Source: Mesotoga infera (lineage in GTDB: Bacteria > Thermotogota > Thermotogae > Petrotogales > Kosmotogaceae). From it: 64,000 bases of DNA. Shown here in pieces: positions 8,718-16,632 of the stretch (the stretch's first letter is position 1; each line of letters begins with the position of its first letter). The stretch is taken from the NCBI RefSeq assembly GCF_900157305.1, contig NZ_LS974202.1:1426001-1490000 (forward strand). Direction: 5' to 3'. Position numbers and translations under genes: made by a program. The notes beneath the pieces are model-generated. The model searched no databases, had not been told where the DNA came from, and saw nothing but the letters and a program-made list of their open reading frames with translations.

Positions 8718-8770
8718 GAAATCATCCTTTCGTATGGTCTGATCACCACGAATATACGATGATTTCATGC
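8714..8770 (-). promoter_or_regulatory. Stem-loop covering the transposase start (copy 2)
   Basis: The same 13-bp inverted repeat as in copy 1 (8714-8726 and 8758-8770). The arms are unchanged although the loop differs (ATGGTCTGATC against AAGGTTTCGTC). Conserved arms with a diverged loop support a functional structure. Confidence 0.6.
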
Positions 8771-9043
8771 CTTTTTCAATGACCCTGTTCTATTTCCTTC
8801 TTTAGGTTAAGTCAAAGTGCATAAGTTGAGATAGTGGGATGGAAACACTGCAATATAGTCTTCTGGTATTTTTCTCATCTTTTGTTGAGCGAGAACCATA
8901 GTGGGATGGAAACGACGGATATTGAGCGGAAGATTTGCGAATTCCTTGGTTGAGCGAGAACCATAGTGGGATGGAAACGTTCTTCCAGAGAACCAGTATT
9001 ATGACCGCCACAAGTTGAGCGAGAACCATATTGGGATGATAAG

Positions 9044-9183
9044 AGCGGTTGTTGGTTGTTCGTTGTTGGTTCCTGGTAAGAACGAGATCCCGTATAGGAA
9101 CACTACGGGATGACAGTACGGGGACACCACGGGATGACAGTCTTTCCTTCCTTCCCGTCATTCTGAGCTTGACTCAGAATCCC
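9044..9183. repeat. Mosaic intergenic repeat block B, at the array's end
   Basis: It begins directly after the degenerate last CRISPR repeat (AGCGGTTGTTGGTTGTTCG...). It contains GAGATCCCGTATAGGAAC / ACTACGGGATGACAG units and ends with a hairpin unit, ATTCTGAG-CTTGA-CTCAGAAT (about 9160-9180). The stretch from about 9033 to 9117 is nearly identical to 18181-18265 and 18492-18576. The group II intron begins at the very end of the hairpin unit. Confidence 0.8.
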
Positions 9184-9766
9184 GTGCGCCCGGCATGGTA
9201 CACAACTATAGGGTGAAAGACCCGAATGTGGGGAGTCAAAGAAGCATTAGCCAGAGGCAAGGGTGTCACTGGTAACGGTGAATCTGAAGGAAGCCCGAGG
9301 CAAAGTCCGGAACTGAACGAAAGTGAACCAGAGATGGCCGTTACAGAGGGTAACCCTGCGAGATAAGGGAAAGCCCTGACTCCAGCTGTAAAGGTTCGGA
9401 TGGCAGGATTCGGATGAAAGTGGTGTATCTTACCCGGGGAAGTCCTCATGAGTCCGAAAGGGGTAACCGTTAGCAAGGAGGAGATCCAAGTTAAGGGAAA
9501 GCTCAGGAGGATGGCAGATGAACCCGTAGTAGTGAAGAACCTCTCCGAAAGGAGAAGGGACCTTGGCTATAAGCCAAGGGGGTGATGAGGAGGTCGAAAG
9601 GCTCCATCACTTGCGAAGGGGAGAAGGATCGAAGAAATGTGATCGGAAGACAGTGAAGAGACTTAGGTCAGACAGTTAAAGACAAGGTACATATTCCCGG
9701 GAGGGTAGAGAAGCCAGTCATTAATTGTCGCAACAATATCTGAGGCTGGAGCTGTTGGAAGGGAGC

Positions 9767-11052
9767 ATGCAGGAGAAAGAGATGAAGTATTACAGTCTAA
9801 TCGACAAAGTCTATTCGAAGAAGAACCTATTGAAAGCCTATCACAGGGTAAACTCCAACAGAGGAGCTCCTGGGATAGACGGAGTAACCGTAAAATCATT
9901 CGGGGAGAAACTCCTTGAAGAAATCGAGAGATTATCCGAAGAAATCAAGAGCGGTGAGTACATGCCCATGCCACTCAGGAGAGTAGAAATCCCAAAAGCA
10001 GATGGTAAAACAAGGCAATTGGGAAGTACCTACTGTGAGAGACAGGGAGGTACGAACAATACTCTCAAGGAGATACTGGAACCTATATTCGAGGAAAGAT
10101 TCCATCCTCCAGTTACGGTTACTGAAAGGGAAGAAATGCCTGGCAGGCGGTGGAGAAGGCGAAAGCTTTTGCATCCAAATACGGTCTGTGCAATGTAGTG
10201 GAACTTGACCTGAGCAAATGTTTCGACACTCTGGATCATGAGAAGATAATAGACTCCGTAGCAGAGAGAGTGAGTGATGGAAAGATACTCAAACTCATAC
10301 GCGCAATGCTGAAGAGCGGAGTAATGGAAGATGGAGTCTGGAAGGCAACAGAAACTGGCAGTCCACAGGGTAGTGTAATAAGTCCCCTGCTGGCGAACAT
10401 CTACCTGGACGAGTTCGACCAGAAGATGAAAGCCAGAGGAATAAGGATAGTCAGATATGCAGACGACATATTAATCTTCTCGAAAACCCAGGAAGAAGCC
10501 CGAGAGTTTCTGGCAATCGCGATCAACATACTGGAGATTGACATGAAGCTCAAGGTCAACAGAAACAAGACGAGAATCACAACACTGGAGGAGGGCTTTC
10601 ACTTTCTTGGCTTCGAAATAAAAGGCGAGAGAGTTGGGATAGAGAAATCCAGATTGAAAAGGTTCAAGGGAAAGGTCAAGGGACTTACAAGAAGGAACCA
10701 GAGCACACCGGTAAAGGAAATAGTGAAAGAGCTAAATCCACTGTTGAGAGGATTTGCCAGCTATTTCAGGATAGTAGACTTACAATCTTCCTTGAGAGGG
10801 CTTTTGAGCTGGATAAGGAGAAGGCTTAGAGCCATCATACTACACCAGTGGAAGAGCACAAAGAAACTGAACAGAGTCCTTAGAAGGGCTGGATGGGAAG
10901 AGAAAGTCAATTTGAGAATGAACAAATGGCGCTCTTCTCACACAAAAGCAGTCAATTACGCCATTCCCAACAGGTTCTTTGAAGAGATGAACTTATTCGA
11001 TATGACATCGTACTATCATCCCCTGTCGAAGTATCCGATACTCGATCCATGA
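9767..11052 (+). pseudogene. ltrA: Group II intron reverse transcriptase/maturase, frameshifted
   Basis: N-terminal RT blocks are intact (RVNSNRGAPGIDGVTV, MPLRRVEIPKADGKTRQLG). After 10018 the protein hops among frames: PTVRDREVRTI in one, LKEILEPIFEERFHP in another, KGKKCLA in a third, before settling at about 10150 in EKAKAFASKYGLCNVVELDLSKCFDTLDH, which runs uninterrupted to the stop. Later blocks are intact, including the catalytic RYADDILIF, SPQGSVISPLLANIYL and the maturase region near the C-terminus (AVNYAIPNRFFEEMNLF). There are about five small indels, and TAC-TGA replaces an expected Arg codon, all within 130 bp. The ATG at 9767 follows GGAAGGGAGC. The protein cannot be made in full from this sequence. 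Confidence 0.9.
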
Positions 11053-11084
11053 GCCGTGTACGAGGCCCGTACGCACGGTTCTGT
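11051..11084 (+). ncRNA. Group II intron domain V
   Basis: 34 nt beginning GAGCCGTGTACGAGG and closing with ACGCACGGTTCTGT. It folds as the standard bulged hairpin, with AGC as the catalytic triad and a tetraloop-like tip. Its first base overlaps the TGA stop of the maturase ORF. Confidence 0.9.
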
Positions 11085-11120
11085 GAGAGGACGAGGGGCT
11101 CCGCCCCTCTCCTACTCGAT

Positions 11121-11183
11121 GTGCGCCCGGCATGGTACACAACTATAGGGTGAAAGACCCGAATGTGGGGAGTCAAAGAAGCA
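11121..11183 (+). repeat. 3'-truncated second copy of the intron 5' end
   Basis: 63 bp identical to 9184-9246, starting at the exact base after the end of the full intron (CTACTCGAT then GTGCGCCCGG). After AAAGAAGCA the identity stops (GCGGATAATG against TTAGCCAGAG). It is a tandem intron remnant. Confidence 0.92.
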
Positions 11184-11349
11184 GCGGATAATGTGCGGCA
11201 GATGTTCTTTTGAACTTCTGAGATTGAAGGCCATTATGAGCTAGTTAATAAGCTATGAGGAAGAACCATTTCCCACTTGCCAAAAACATACTCCGTTGCC
11301 GAGTACGCTCGAATAATAGTAACTAGAATTAAATAAACATGGTTAAGCC

Positions 11350-11369
11350 CAATTATCTTGAGATATCTT
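11350..11369 (+). repeat. Left 20-bp inverted repeat flanking the SorC operon
   Basis: CAATTATCTTGAGATATCTT, matching the inverse of 18109-18128 at 19 of 20 positions. It lies 81 bp upstream of the regulator's start codon. It may be an element end or an operator; see the finding. Confidence 0.6.
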
Positions 11370-11450
11370 CACTTTGCTGATTTTGAAACTGACGAGATGA
11401 GATGTAGAATACATGAAAGAAATTGCAGAAAATATTTGCAGGAGGTATTT

Positions 11451-12404
11451 ATGTACGCACCCTCTTTGATGATAAAGGCCTCTGAGCTCTATTACTTCAA
11501 GAAGTGTTCTCAGAAGGAGATAGCCGAAACTCTTAAGATCTCTGTTCCGACTGTGTCTCGAATCCTTCAGGAAGCTATAGACAGTGGAATTGTAAAGGTT
11601 AAGATCACCAATATATTGAAAAGGGTTACGCAGATGGAAGAGTCTCTAAAAAAAAATTATGGCCTTGACGGAGCAGTTGTGGTAGAGTCTCCTCTTGACC
11701 GTGATGACTGGCACATAAAGAAACTCTTAGGAAAGAAAGCAAGTGAATTGTTCTTCGAGATTGTTTCTCCTGGCAGCAAGGTAGGAATCGGAGCGGGAGG
11801 AAGCATATTTGAGATGATAGAGTCCTTTGATGGTGAAAGGAGCATTCCGGGCATTCAGCTGATCCCACTAATGGGTGGGTGGGGATTGCAGAATCTTCAG
11901 AATGAAACAAACAAATTGGTTGGCTCTATGGCTTCGATATTGAGGTGCACTTTTCAACTCCTTCTTGCGCCGGCGATAGTGAGCAGTGAGAAAATAAAGG
12001 ACGTTTTCCTTAATGAACCTCAAATTTCGGCAATAGTCCAGATGTGGGATGATCTTGACACAGCGATATTCTCAGTGGGACCTGAAATTGAGTACAGCAT
12101 TTTCCCTTCGATCGTAAAGTACCCCAGTATTGTTAAAGAAATCAAAGAAAGAGGCGCTGTGGGTGATATTGTGGGAAGAATCATCGACAAAAACGGTGAG
12201 GAGATGGATATCAGTTTTAATCGGCGTATGATATCGATTCCATTCGAGAAGCTTATGGCCATTAAGAATAGAGTTGGAATTGGAGGAGGTTCTAGAAAGA
12301 TTAGAAGTGTGAGTGCCGCAATAAAGAAGAGGATTGTTAATTATCTAATTACCGATTCGGAGACATGCAAATATATTCTTGAAAACGGAGGTAAAGAGCT
12401 GTGA
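11451..12404 (+). CDS. SorC/DeoR-type sugar operon regulator
   Basis: Transcription factor of the SorC family (317 residues): an N-terminal helix-turn-helix (SQKEIAETLKISVPTVSRILQEA, near residues 20-42) and a C-terminal phospho-sugar-sensing domain related to sugar isomerases (GIGAGGSIFEMI, LIPLMGGWG, GIGGGSRK). The frame is open from 11358, but AGGAGGTATTT directly precedes the ATG at 11451 and the preceding residues do not match the family. First gene of a six-gene operon and probably its own regulator; the inducer is likely the phosphorylated product of the FGGY kinase at the operon's end. The next gene starts inside its stop codon (GTGA). Confidence 0.93.
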   Translation: MYAPSLMIKASELYYFKKCSQKEIAETLKISVPTVSRILQEAIDSGIVKVKITNILKRVTQMEESLKKNYGLDGAVVVESPLDRDDWHIKKLLGKKASELFFEIVSPGSKVGIGAGGSIFEMIESFDGERSIPGIQLIPLMGGWGLQNLQNETNKLVGSMASILRCTFQLLLAPAIVSSEKIKDVFLNEPQISAIVQMWDDLDTAIFSVGPEIEYSIFPSIVKYPSIVKEIKERGAVGDIVGRIIDKNGEEMDISFNRRMISIPFEKLMAIKNRVGIGGGSRKIRSVSAAIKKRIVNYLITDSETCKYILENGGKEL

Positions 12405-13210
12405 ATATTCTAGAAGAGATGTTTGGAGTGAAGAAACCAATAATCGGGATGGTGCACTTTCCGCCGCTTCCAGGGTCGCCTCTCTATGATTCTGGAGGCG
12501 GTATGAAGAAGATTATGGACATCACCCTTAGGGATACAGAAGCCCTCCTTGAAGCAGGTTTTGATGGTGTAAGCTTTAGCAATGAAGGAGATAGGCCGTA
12601 CATGTCCAATGTTTCAAAAGTCACTGTGGCCGCTATGAGCGCACTTATAACCGAGGCGAAGAAGGTCGTCGATAGACCTTTTGGACTTTCCGTTCTGGCA
12701 GATCCCGAAGCGGCGATTTCTATCGGGACAGCGGTTGAAGCCGATTTCGTGAGGACATTTCTTTCGTGGGTCTTTGTCGGCGATTGGGGAATGGTCGATC
12801 CCGACGCGGGTAAGCTTCAGAGATTGAAGGCTTCCATTAATGGGGAGTTTAAGGTTTTCGCAAACATAAGCGGTCACACCGAACCACTGGGCGGAAGAAG
12901 ACTCGAAGATATCGCGCGCGGGGCGGTCAAATTCGGACTAGCAGATGCCGTATGCCTTGCAGGTACAACTGCAGGGAGCGAGATCCCTGAGGAGGATCTT
13001 CTAATGGCCAGGAAAGGATCAGTGGGGAGACCCGTTATTGTAGGAACGGGAACTACAATAGACAATATCGAGAAAATGCTGACTTTAGGCGATGGCATAA
13101 TCATGGGTACTAGCGTCAAGGTAGACGGAGATACATTTAAGCCGGTAGACAAGAAAAGGGCTAAGGAATTCATGGAGAAGGCAAAGCATCTGAGGGAGAA
13201 GCTGCCATGA
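12401..13210 (+). CDS. BtpA/SgcQ family TIM-barrel protein
   Basis: 269 residues, full length for the BtpA family. It has the opening IGMVHFPPLPGSPLYD, the strand/loop motifs FDGVSFSNEGDRPY and FRTFLSWVFVGDWGMVDPDAG (residues 45-145), and the closing phosphate-binding VIVGTGTTIDN ... DGIIMGTSVKVDG. Members occur as SgcQ in sugar operons; cyanobacterial BtpA is linked to photosystem I, which is irrelevant here. An aldolase- or epimerase-like role on the imported sugar is plausible from fold and context, but the reaction is not established. The GTG start overlaps the regulator stop by 4 nt and follows GGAGGTAAAGAGCT. Confidence 0.9.
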   Translation: MNILEEMFGVKKPIIGMVHFPPLPGSPLYDSGGGMKKIMDITLRDTEALLEAGFDGVSFSNEGDRPYMSNVSKVTVAAMSALITEAKKVVDRPFGLSVLADPEAAISIGTAVEADFVRTFLSWVFVGDWGMVDPDAGKLQRLKASINGEFKVFANISGHTEPLGGRRLEDIARGAVKFGLADAVCLAGTTAGSEIPEEDLLMARKGSVGRPVIVGTGTTIDNIEKMLTLGDGIIMGTSVKVDGDTFKPVDKKRAKEFMEKAKHLREKLP

Positions 13211-14694
13211 AAATTCTCGAAATTCAGGAATTGACAAAGGCATTTCCTGGAGTTGTCGCTCTTGATTCCGTAAACATGGATCTTGAAGCCGGAGAGATCC
13301 ATTCTTTAGTTGGCGAAAACGGTGCTGGTAAGTCAACACTGGTAAAGATTCTCGCAGGCGTTTACAGGCCGACCTCAGGCCGTTTCTCTCTCATGGGAGA
13401 GGAGATGCATTTCCATTCGCCAAAGGATGCCTCCAAGCACATAGGCGTGGTTCATCAGGAAAGAGAGCTCGTACCGCACTTTTCAGGGTATCAGAATCTC
13501 TTCTTAGGTTTAGAAGAGACGAAGGCTGGTTTTTTAAAAAGAAGAGCGATGATTTCTAAAGCCAGGGAGTTTATATCCAAATATCATCTGGATGTTGATA
13601 TGACCCTCCCCGCAAAGCAGCTGGGAAGCGGTCAGCAGGAGATGCTTACAATACTCAAAGTACTTTTCAGAGATCCAAAAATTATTATCTTCGATGAACC
13701 TACTGCTCCCCTGAGTATAAAGGAGATTGAAATACTATTTACGCTCATCAGGGATTTGAGGTCGAAAGGAATGACGATCCTCTATATCTCCCATCATCTT
13801 TCCGAAGTTCTTGAGATCTCAGATAGAATAACCGTACTCAGAAACGGGAAAAAAGTTGCTACGGTCGAAAACGGCGATCAGATTAGCGAGCGGAAGTTGA
13901 TCTCGCTGATGATTTCTAAGGACCTGGAAAACCAGTACCCCAAAACCAAAACAGAGATAGGCAAAGAGGTTTTTTCTGTTAAAGACTATTCCAGCGTTCG
14001 ATCGAAGTTCTCGAATATTTCGTTCTCGATAAGAGAGGGCGAAATCGCGGGCTTCGCGGGTCTGGTTGGGGCAGGCAGAACTGAGCTCGCCAAATCTATC
14101 TTCTCAGGCGCTAAGCACGAATCGGGGGAGATTACTCTCAATGGGAAACGTTTCACTTCGAAGTCTTCCGGCCAGAGTGTAAGAAAGGGAATAGCCATGA
14201 TTCCAGAAAACAGGCGTGCTGAAGGCCTCTTCGTTCAGATGTCCGTGAAGGATAACCTGATCGTTCCGCACCTCTCTTCGCTATCTAAAATTGGATTCAC
14301 GGTCCGAAAGGACATCAATGAATATGTTGGAAAGGCAATCAAGAGGTTTTCAATAAAAGTGTCTTCGCCTGAACAACTGGTAAGGACTCTCAGCGGCGGG
14401 AATCAGCAGAAAGTCTCTGTGGGCAAGTGGATGGGAGAAAACGCATTGGTTTGGATATTCGATGAGCCAACTCAGGGCATTGATGTTGATGCTAAGACCG
14501 AGATCTACAACATAATGGGAAGTCTTGCTAAGAACGGAGCAGGGATTTGGTTTATCAGTTCCGATCTACGCGAACTTGTTGCAATCTCCGACAGGATATA
14601 CGTGATGAAGGGATTCAAGATACTGGGTGAGTTTGTTCCTCCTTTCGATGAAGAAGAGATCCTCGCCTTGATGATAGGAGAGAAGAAATCATGA
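13207..14694 (+). CDS. Sugar ABC transporter ATPase, RbsA/MglA type
   Basis: Duplicated ATPase of a CUT2 monosaccharide importer (495 residues). The N-terminal half has a Walker A GENGAGKST (about residues 36-44), a degenerate signature (LGSGQQEML), Walker B IIIFDEPTAPLS and switch histidine YISHHLSE. The C-terminal half has the degenerate Walker A typical of this family (GLVGAGRTELAKS) with the canonical LSGGNQQKVSVGKW and WIFDEPTQGID. The ATG overlaps the BtpA-like gene by 4 nt, and its own stop overlaps the permease gene by 4 nt, so translation is coupled. Confidence 0.95.
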   Translation: MKILEIQELTKAFPGVVALDSVNMDLEAGEIHSLVGENGAGKSTLVKILAGVYRPTSGRFSLMGEEMHFHSPKDASKHIGVVHQERELVPHFSGYQNLFLGLEETKAGFLKRRAMISKAREFISKYHLDVDMTLPAKQLGSGQQEMLTILKVLFRDPKIIIFDEPTAPLSIKEIEILFTLIRDLRSKGMTILYISHHLSEVLEISDRITVLRNGKKVATVENGDQISERKLISLMISKDLENQYPKTKTEIGKEVFSVKDYSSVRSKFSNISFSIREGEIAGFAGLVGAGRTELAKSIFSGAKHESGEITLNGKRFTSKSSGQSVRKGIAMIPENRRAEGLFVQMSVKDNLIVPHLSSLSKIGFTVRKDINEYVGKAIKRFSIKVSSPEQLVRTLSGGNQQKVSVGKWMGENALVWIFDEPTQGIDVDAKTEIYNIMGSLAKNGAGIWFISSDLRELVAISDRIYVMKGFKILGEFVPPFDEEEILALMIGEKKS

Positions 14695-15650
14695 CTAAGA
14701 AGAAAATTAAGATTCAACAGTTCTTGACGCAATTCGGAACAATAATCGCTTTAGTAGCAGTCTTTATTGTTTTCACTTCTTTTGTTTCTGGATTCATACA
14801 GGTCAAAAACTTGCTCAATATACTTCGGCAGATAGCACTTCTCGCGATAATTTCTGAAGGTTTTACTATGTGTTTGATTGTTGGAGAACTCGACCTATCA
14901 TTTGCGCATGTTGCAAGTCTAACTAGTGTAATTGTTGCGGGACTCATATTCTCTGGAATGAATCCTCTATTGGCAATAATAATCTCACTATCTGTTGGAG
15001 CAGCCTTTGGAATAGTTGCAGGGTTGTTAGTCACAAAAGTTGGAATTCCATCACTTATTACGACATTGGCGACAGGAATAATTGCTACTGGGCTAATATA
15101 CGCATATACAAAGGGTGTTTCCTTTTATGGAAAGATGCCCGATTCCTTCCTTGCTCTTGGCAGAGGTAATGTTGGTCCGATACCATCACTTGTAATCATA
15201 ATGCTCTTAGTAGTCTTTGCAGCTCATCTAATGATAAACAACATGAAGATTGGGAAGTATATGCAGGCTACTGGCGCCAATAAGATGGCAGCCAGACTTG
15301 CTGGAGTCAACACGGACAAGTACAAGATTCTTGCCTTAGTTCTCTCCGGTACGGCCGCTTCGATCACTGGAATTCTTTTGACTTCGAAACTCGGTGCGGC
15401 CAATCCTGAAGGAGCTACGGGGTTCATGATGGATGGCTTCGCTGCCGCTCTCCTGGGAGAGACGGTTCTTAGCGTAGGGAGGGCAAGTCCTTTCGGAACA
15501 TTCATCGGGGCCCTTATGATCGGTGTCTTGAACAACGGAATGACATTGGCGGGGGCGCCCTACTATATGCAGGACATTACAAAAGGAGCAATAATAATTC
15601 TTTCGGTTACCATAACTTCCATCCAAGCAAAGATGCTGGAGGGAAAATGA
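14691..15650 (+). CDS. Sugar ABC transporter permease, RbsC type
   Basis: CUT2 family membrane subunit (319 residues, 8-10 helices). Family features include the early FTMCLIVGELDLSFAHVASLTSVIVAG, the cytoplasmic coupling stretch KIGKYMQATGANKMAARLAGVNTDKYKILAL, and FGTFIGALMIGVLNNGMTLAG near the end. It overlaps the ATPase gene by 4 nt (ATGA). Base composition is AT-richer than in the second SorC operon's permease, consistent with separate histories of the two operons. Confidence 0.94.
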   Translation: MTKKKIKIQQFLTQFGTIIALVAVFIVFTSFVSGFIQVKNLLNILRQIALLAIISEGFTMCLIVGELDLSFAHVASLTSVIVAGLIFSGMNPLLAIIISLSVGAAFGIVAGLLVTKVGIPSLITTLATGIIATGLIYAYTKGVSFYGKMPDSFLALGRGNVGPIPSLVIIMLLVVFAAHLMINNMKIGKYMQATGANKMAARLAGVNTDKYKILALVLSGTAASITGILLTSKLGAANPEGATGFMMDGFAAALLGETVLSVGRASPFGTFIGALMIGVLNNGMTLAGAPYYMQDITKGAIIILSVTITSIQAKMLEGK

Positions 15651-15664
15651 AGGAGGCGATTTAA

Positions 15665-16573
15665 GTGAAAAGGTTTCTTGCTGTTCTATTAGTAACTGTT
15701 ATGATCTCAGCATCAATGTTAGCGGTGAAGATTGGCTTCATTGCAACAAATTTCTCTTCTGAATCACAGGCAAGAGTATTGAATGAATTTGTGAAAATCT
15801 GCAGTGAGAAAGGTTGGGATCTTGTCCAGCTTAATTCTATGGGATCAGATGAAACACAGTCCACTCAGATCGAGAATCTCGTTCAGATGAATGTAGACGC
15901 TATTGTACTTGCAATGGGCCATCCCAATGTTGTTATTGATGCACTTCATAAGGCTTTTAATGCAGGCATTCCGGTAATCACAATCGATTCTGGATACGTT
16001 GACGGAGTCGTTGCAGACATTACTTCGGACAACTTTGTAATAGGTGCTAAAATGTCAACTTACCTGATGGATTCTCTGGGCGGCAATGGTAACATAATAG
16101 TCATCAAGTTCGTCAAGCATTACGGAACAAGAAGAAGAGGCTCCGTTCTTGATGTAGTCCTCAAAGAGTATCCGGGAATAAATGTTCTGGCTGAATACAG
16201 TGTCGTTGCATCTGCGAGATTCATGGACGATACTAGATCGGCTATGGAGACCTTTGCACTCAAGTATGGAAATAAAATTGACGCGGTCTGGTGCGCATTT
16301 GACCAGTTGGCTTACGCAGCGGCAGACGTTCTTGCTGAGTACGGAATTACTAACGCTCTGATCGTTGGTGCGGATGGCAATGAGGAAACATTCAGAAGGA
16401 TTGCTAGTGGCAACATGACGGCAACAGTGGCGCAGCCCTTCGAGGGAATGGCTTCCACGGCAGCAGAGATTATAGACAAGATTCTTCAGGGAGTCGATCC
16501 TGCAGAAGCTGCTGGAAGAAAGATAATATACGCAGATGCGCCATTAATTGACAAGTCGAATCTTCCAGAGTAA
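15665..16573 (+). CDS. Sugar ABC transporter binding protein, RbsB type
   Basis: Periplasmic receptor of the importer (302 residues): signal peptide MKRFLAVLLVTVMISASMLA, then KIGFIATNFSSESQARVLNEF of the class I/LacI-like fold. No lipobox. The GTG start follows GGAGGCGATTTAA. It is clearly paralogous to the receptor at 37050-37979, sharing YGTR-RG, KIDAVWCA and Y-DAPLI, so the two operons should bind similar ligands. A GC-rich hairpin follows before the kinase gene. Confidence 0.94.
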   Translation: MKRFLAVLLVTVMISASMLAVKIGFIATNFSSESQARVLNEFVKICSEKGWDLVQLNSMGSDETQSTQIENLVQMNVDAIVLAMGHPNVVIDALHKAFNAGIPVITIDSGYVDGVVADITSDNFVIGAKMSTYLMDSLGGNGNIIVIKFVKHYGTRRRGSVLDVVLKEYPGINVLAEYSVVASARFMDDTRSAMETFALKYGNKIDAVWCAFDQLAYAAADVLAEYGITNALIVGADGNEETFRRIASGNMTATVAQPFEGMASTAAEIIDKILQGVDPAEAAGRKIIYADAPLIDKSNLPE

Positions 16574-16585
16574 TTTTATGATCGT

Positions 16586-16615
16586 AGACGCCCGTGCAAA
16601 CGGGCGTCTGTTTCT
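16586..16615 (+). terminator. Hairpin between binding protein and kinase genes
   Basis: A 10-bp stem AGACGCCCGT / ACGGGCGTCT with GCAA tetraloop (16586-16609), followed by GTTTCT. It is a weak terminator or mRNA stabiliser, letting some transcription reach the kinase. Confidence 0.75.
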
Positions 16616-16632
16616 AGAATGAGGTGAGTATT

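Larger units (their letters stand above)
7622..8830. mobile_element. Insertion sequence, copy 2, inside CRISPR repeat 34
   Basis: 1209 bp, same ends and orientation as copy 1, and inserted at exactly the same base of the repeat: GTTGAG...ATAGT ends at 7621, and a second ATAGT at 8831-8835 is followed by GGGATGGAAAC. The element is not identical to copy 1; substitutions are scattered through it, for example GTGCATAAG against ATGCATAAG at the right end. Confidence 0.93.
4206..9043 (+). CRISPR. CRISPR array, 37 repeats / 36 spacers, interrupted by two IS copies
   Basis: The 30-bp repeat is GTTGAGCGAGAACC followed by ATAGTGGGATGGAAAC; spacers are 33-38 bp. Repeat 1 is split by an IS (4206-4224 and 5434-5449) and repeat 34 likewise (7603-7621 and 8831-8846). 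Intact repeats run from 5485 to 7565, then at 8884 and 8949. The last, 9014-9043, is degenerate (ATTGGGATGATAAG at its 3' end), as is typical of the leader-distal end. Three consecutive repeats (6411, 6478, 6545) end in T instead of C. The ATGGAAAC end suits Cas6-processed type I-B or III systems, but no cas genes occur in the window. Two spacers (6049-6084 and 6836-6871) are related to each other. Confidence 0.97.
9184..11120 (+). mobile_element. Group II intron, full length but with a broken ORF
   Basis: The 5' end is GTGCGCCCGGCATGGT, matching the GUGYG group II boundary. A multi-branched 5' RNA region (to about 9760) is followed by the reverse transcriptase/maturase ORF, then domain V at 11051-11084 and a domain VI-like stem ending in CTACTCGAT at 11120. 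Length is 1937 bp. Domain V carries the AGC form of the catalytic triad (GAGCCG), unlike group IIC introns. It sits directly after a hairpin repeat in non-coding DNA. The encoded protein has no HNH endonuclease region. Confidence 0.93.

Noticed and set aside
4225-8830. The two IS copies as ends of a composite transposon carrying the array
   Set aside because: Each copy has its own ATAGT duplication inside a repeat, and the array continues outside both copies (leader at the left; repeats 35-37 at the right). Independent insertions explain this more simply, although identical repeats prevent a complete proof.
9174-9899. Minus-strand ORFs opposite the 5' part of the intron
   Set aside because: They are antisense to structured intron RNA, without homology-like features.
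9184-11120. Classification of the intron as group IIC because it follows a hairpin
   Set aside because: Domain V begins GAGCCG with an AGC triad; group IIC introns normally carry CGC. The class is left open.
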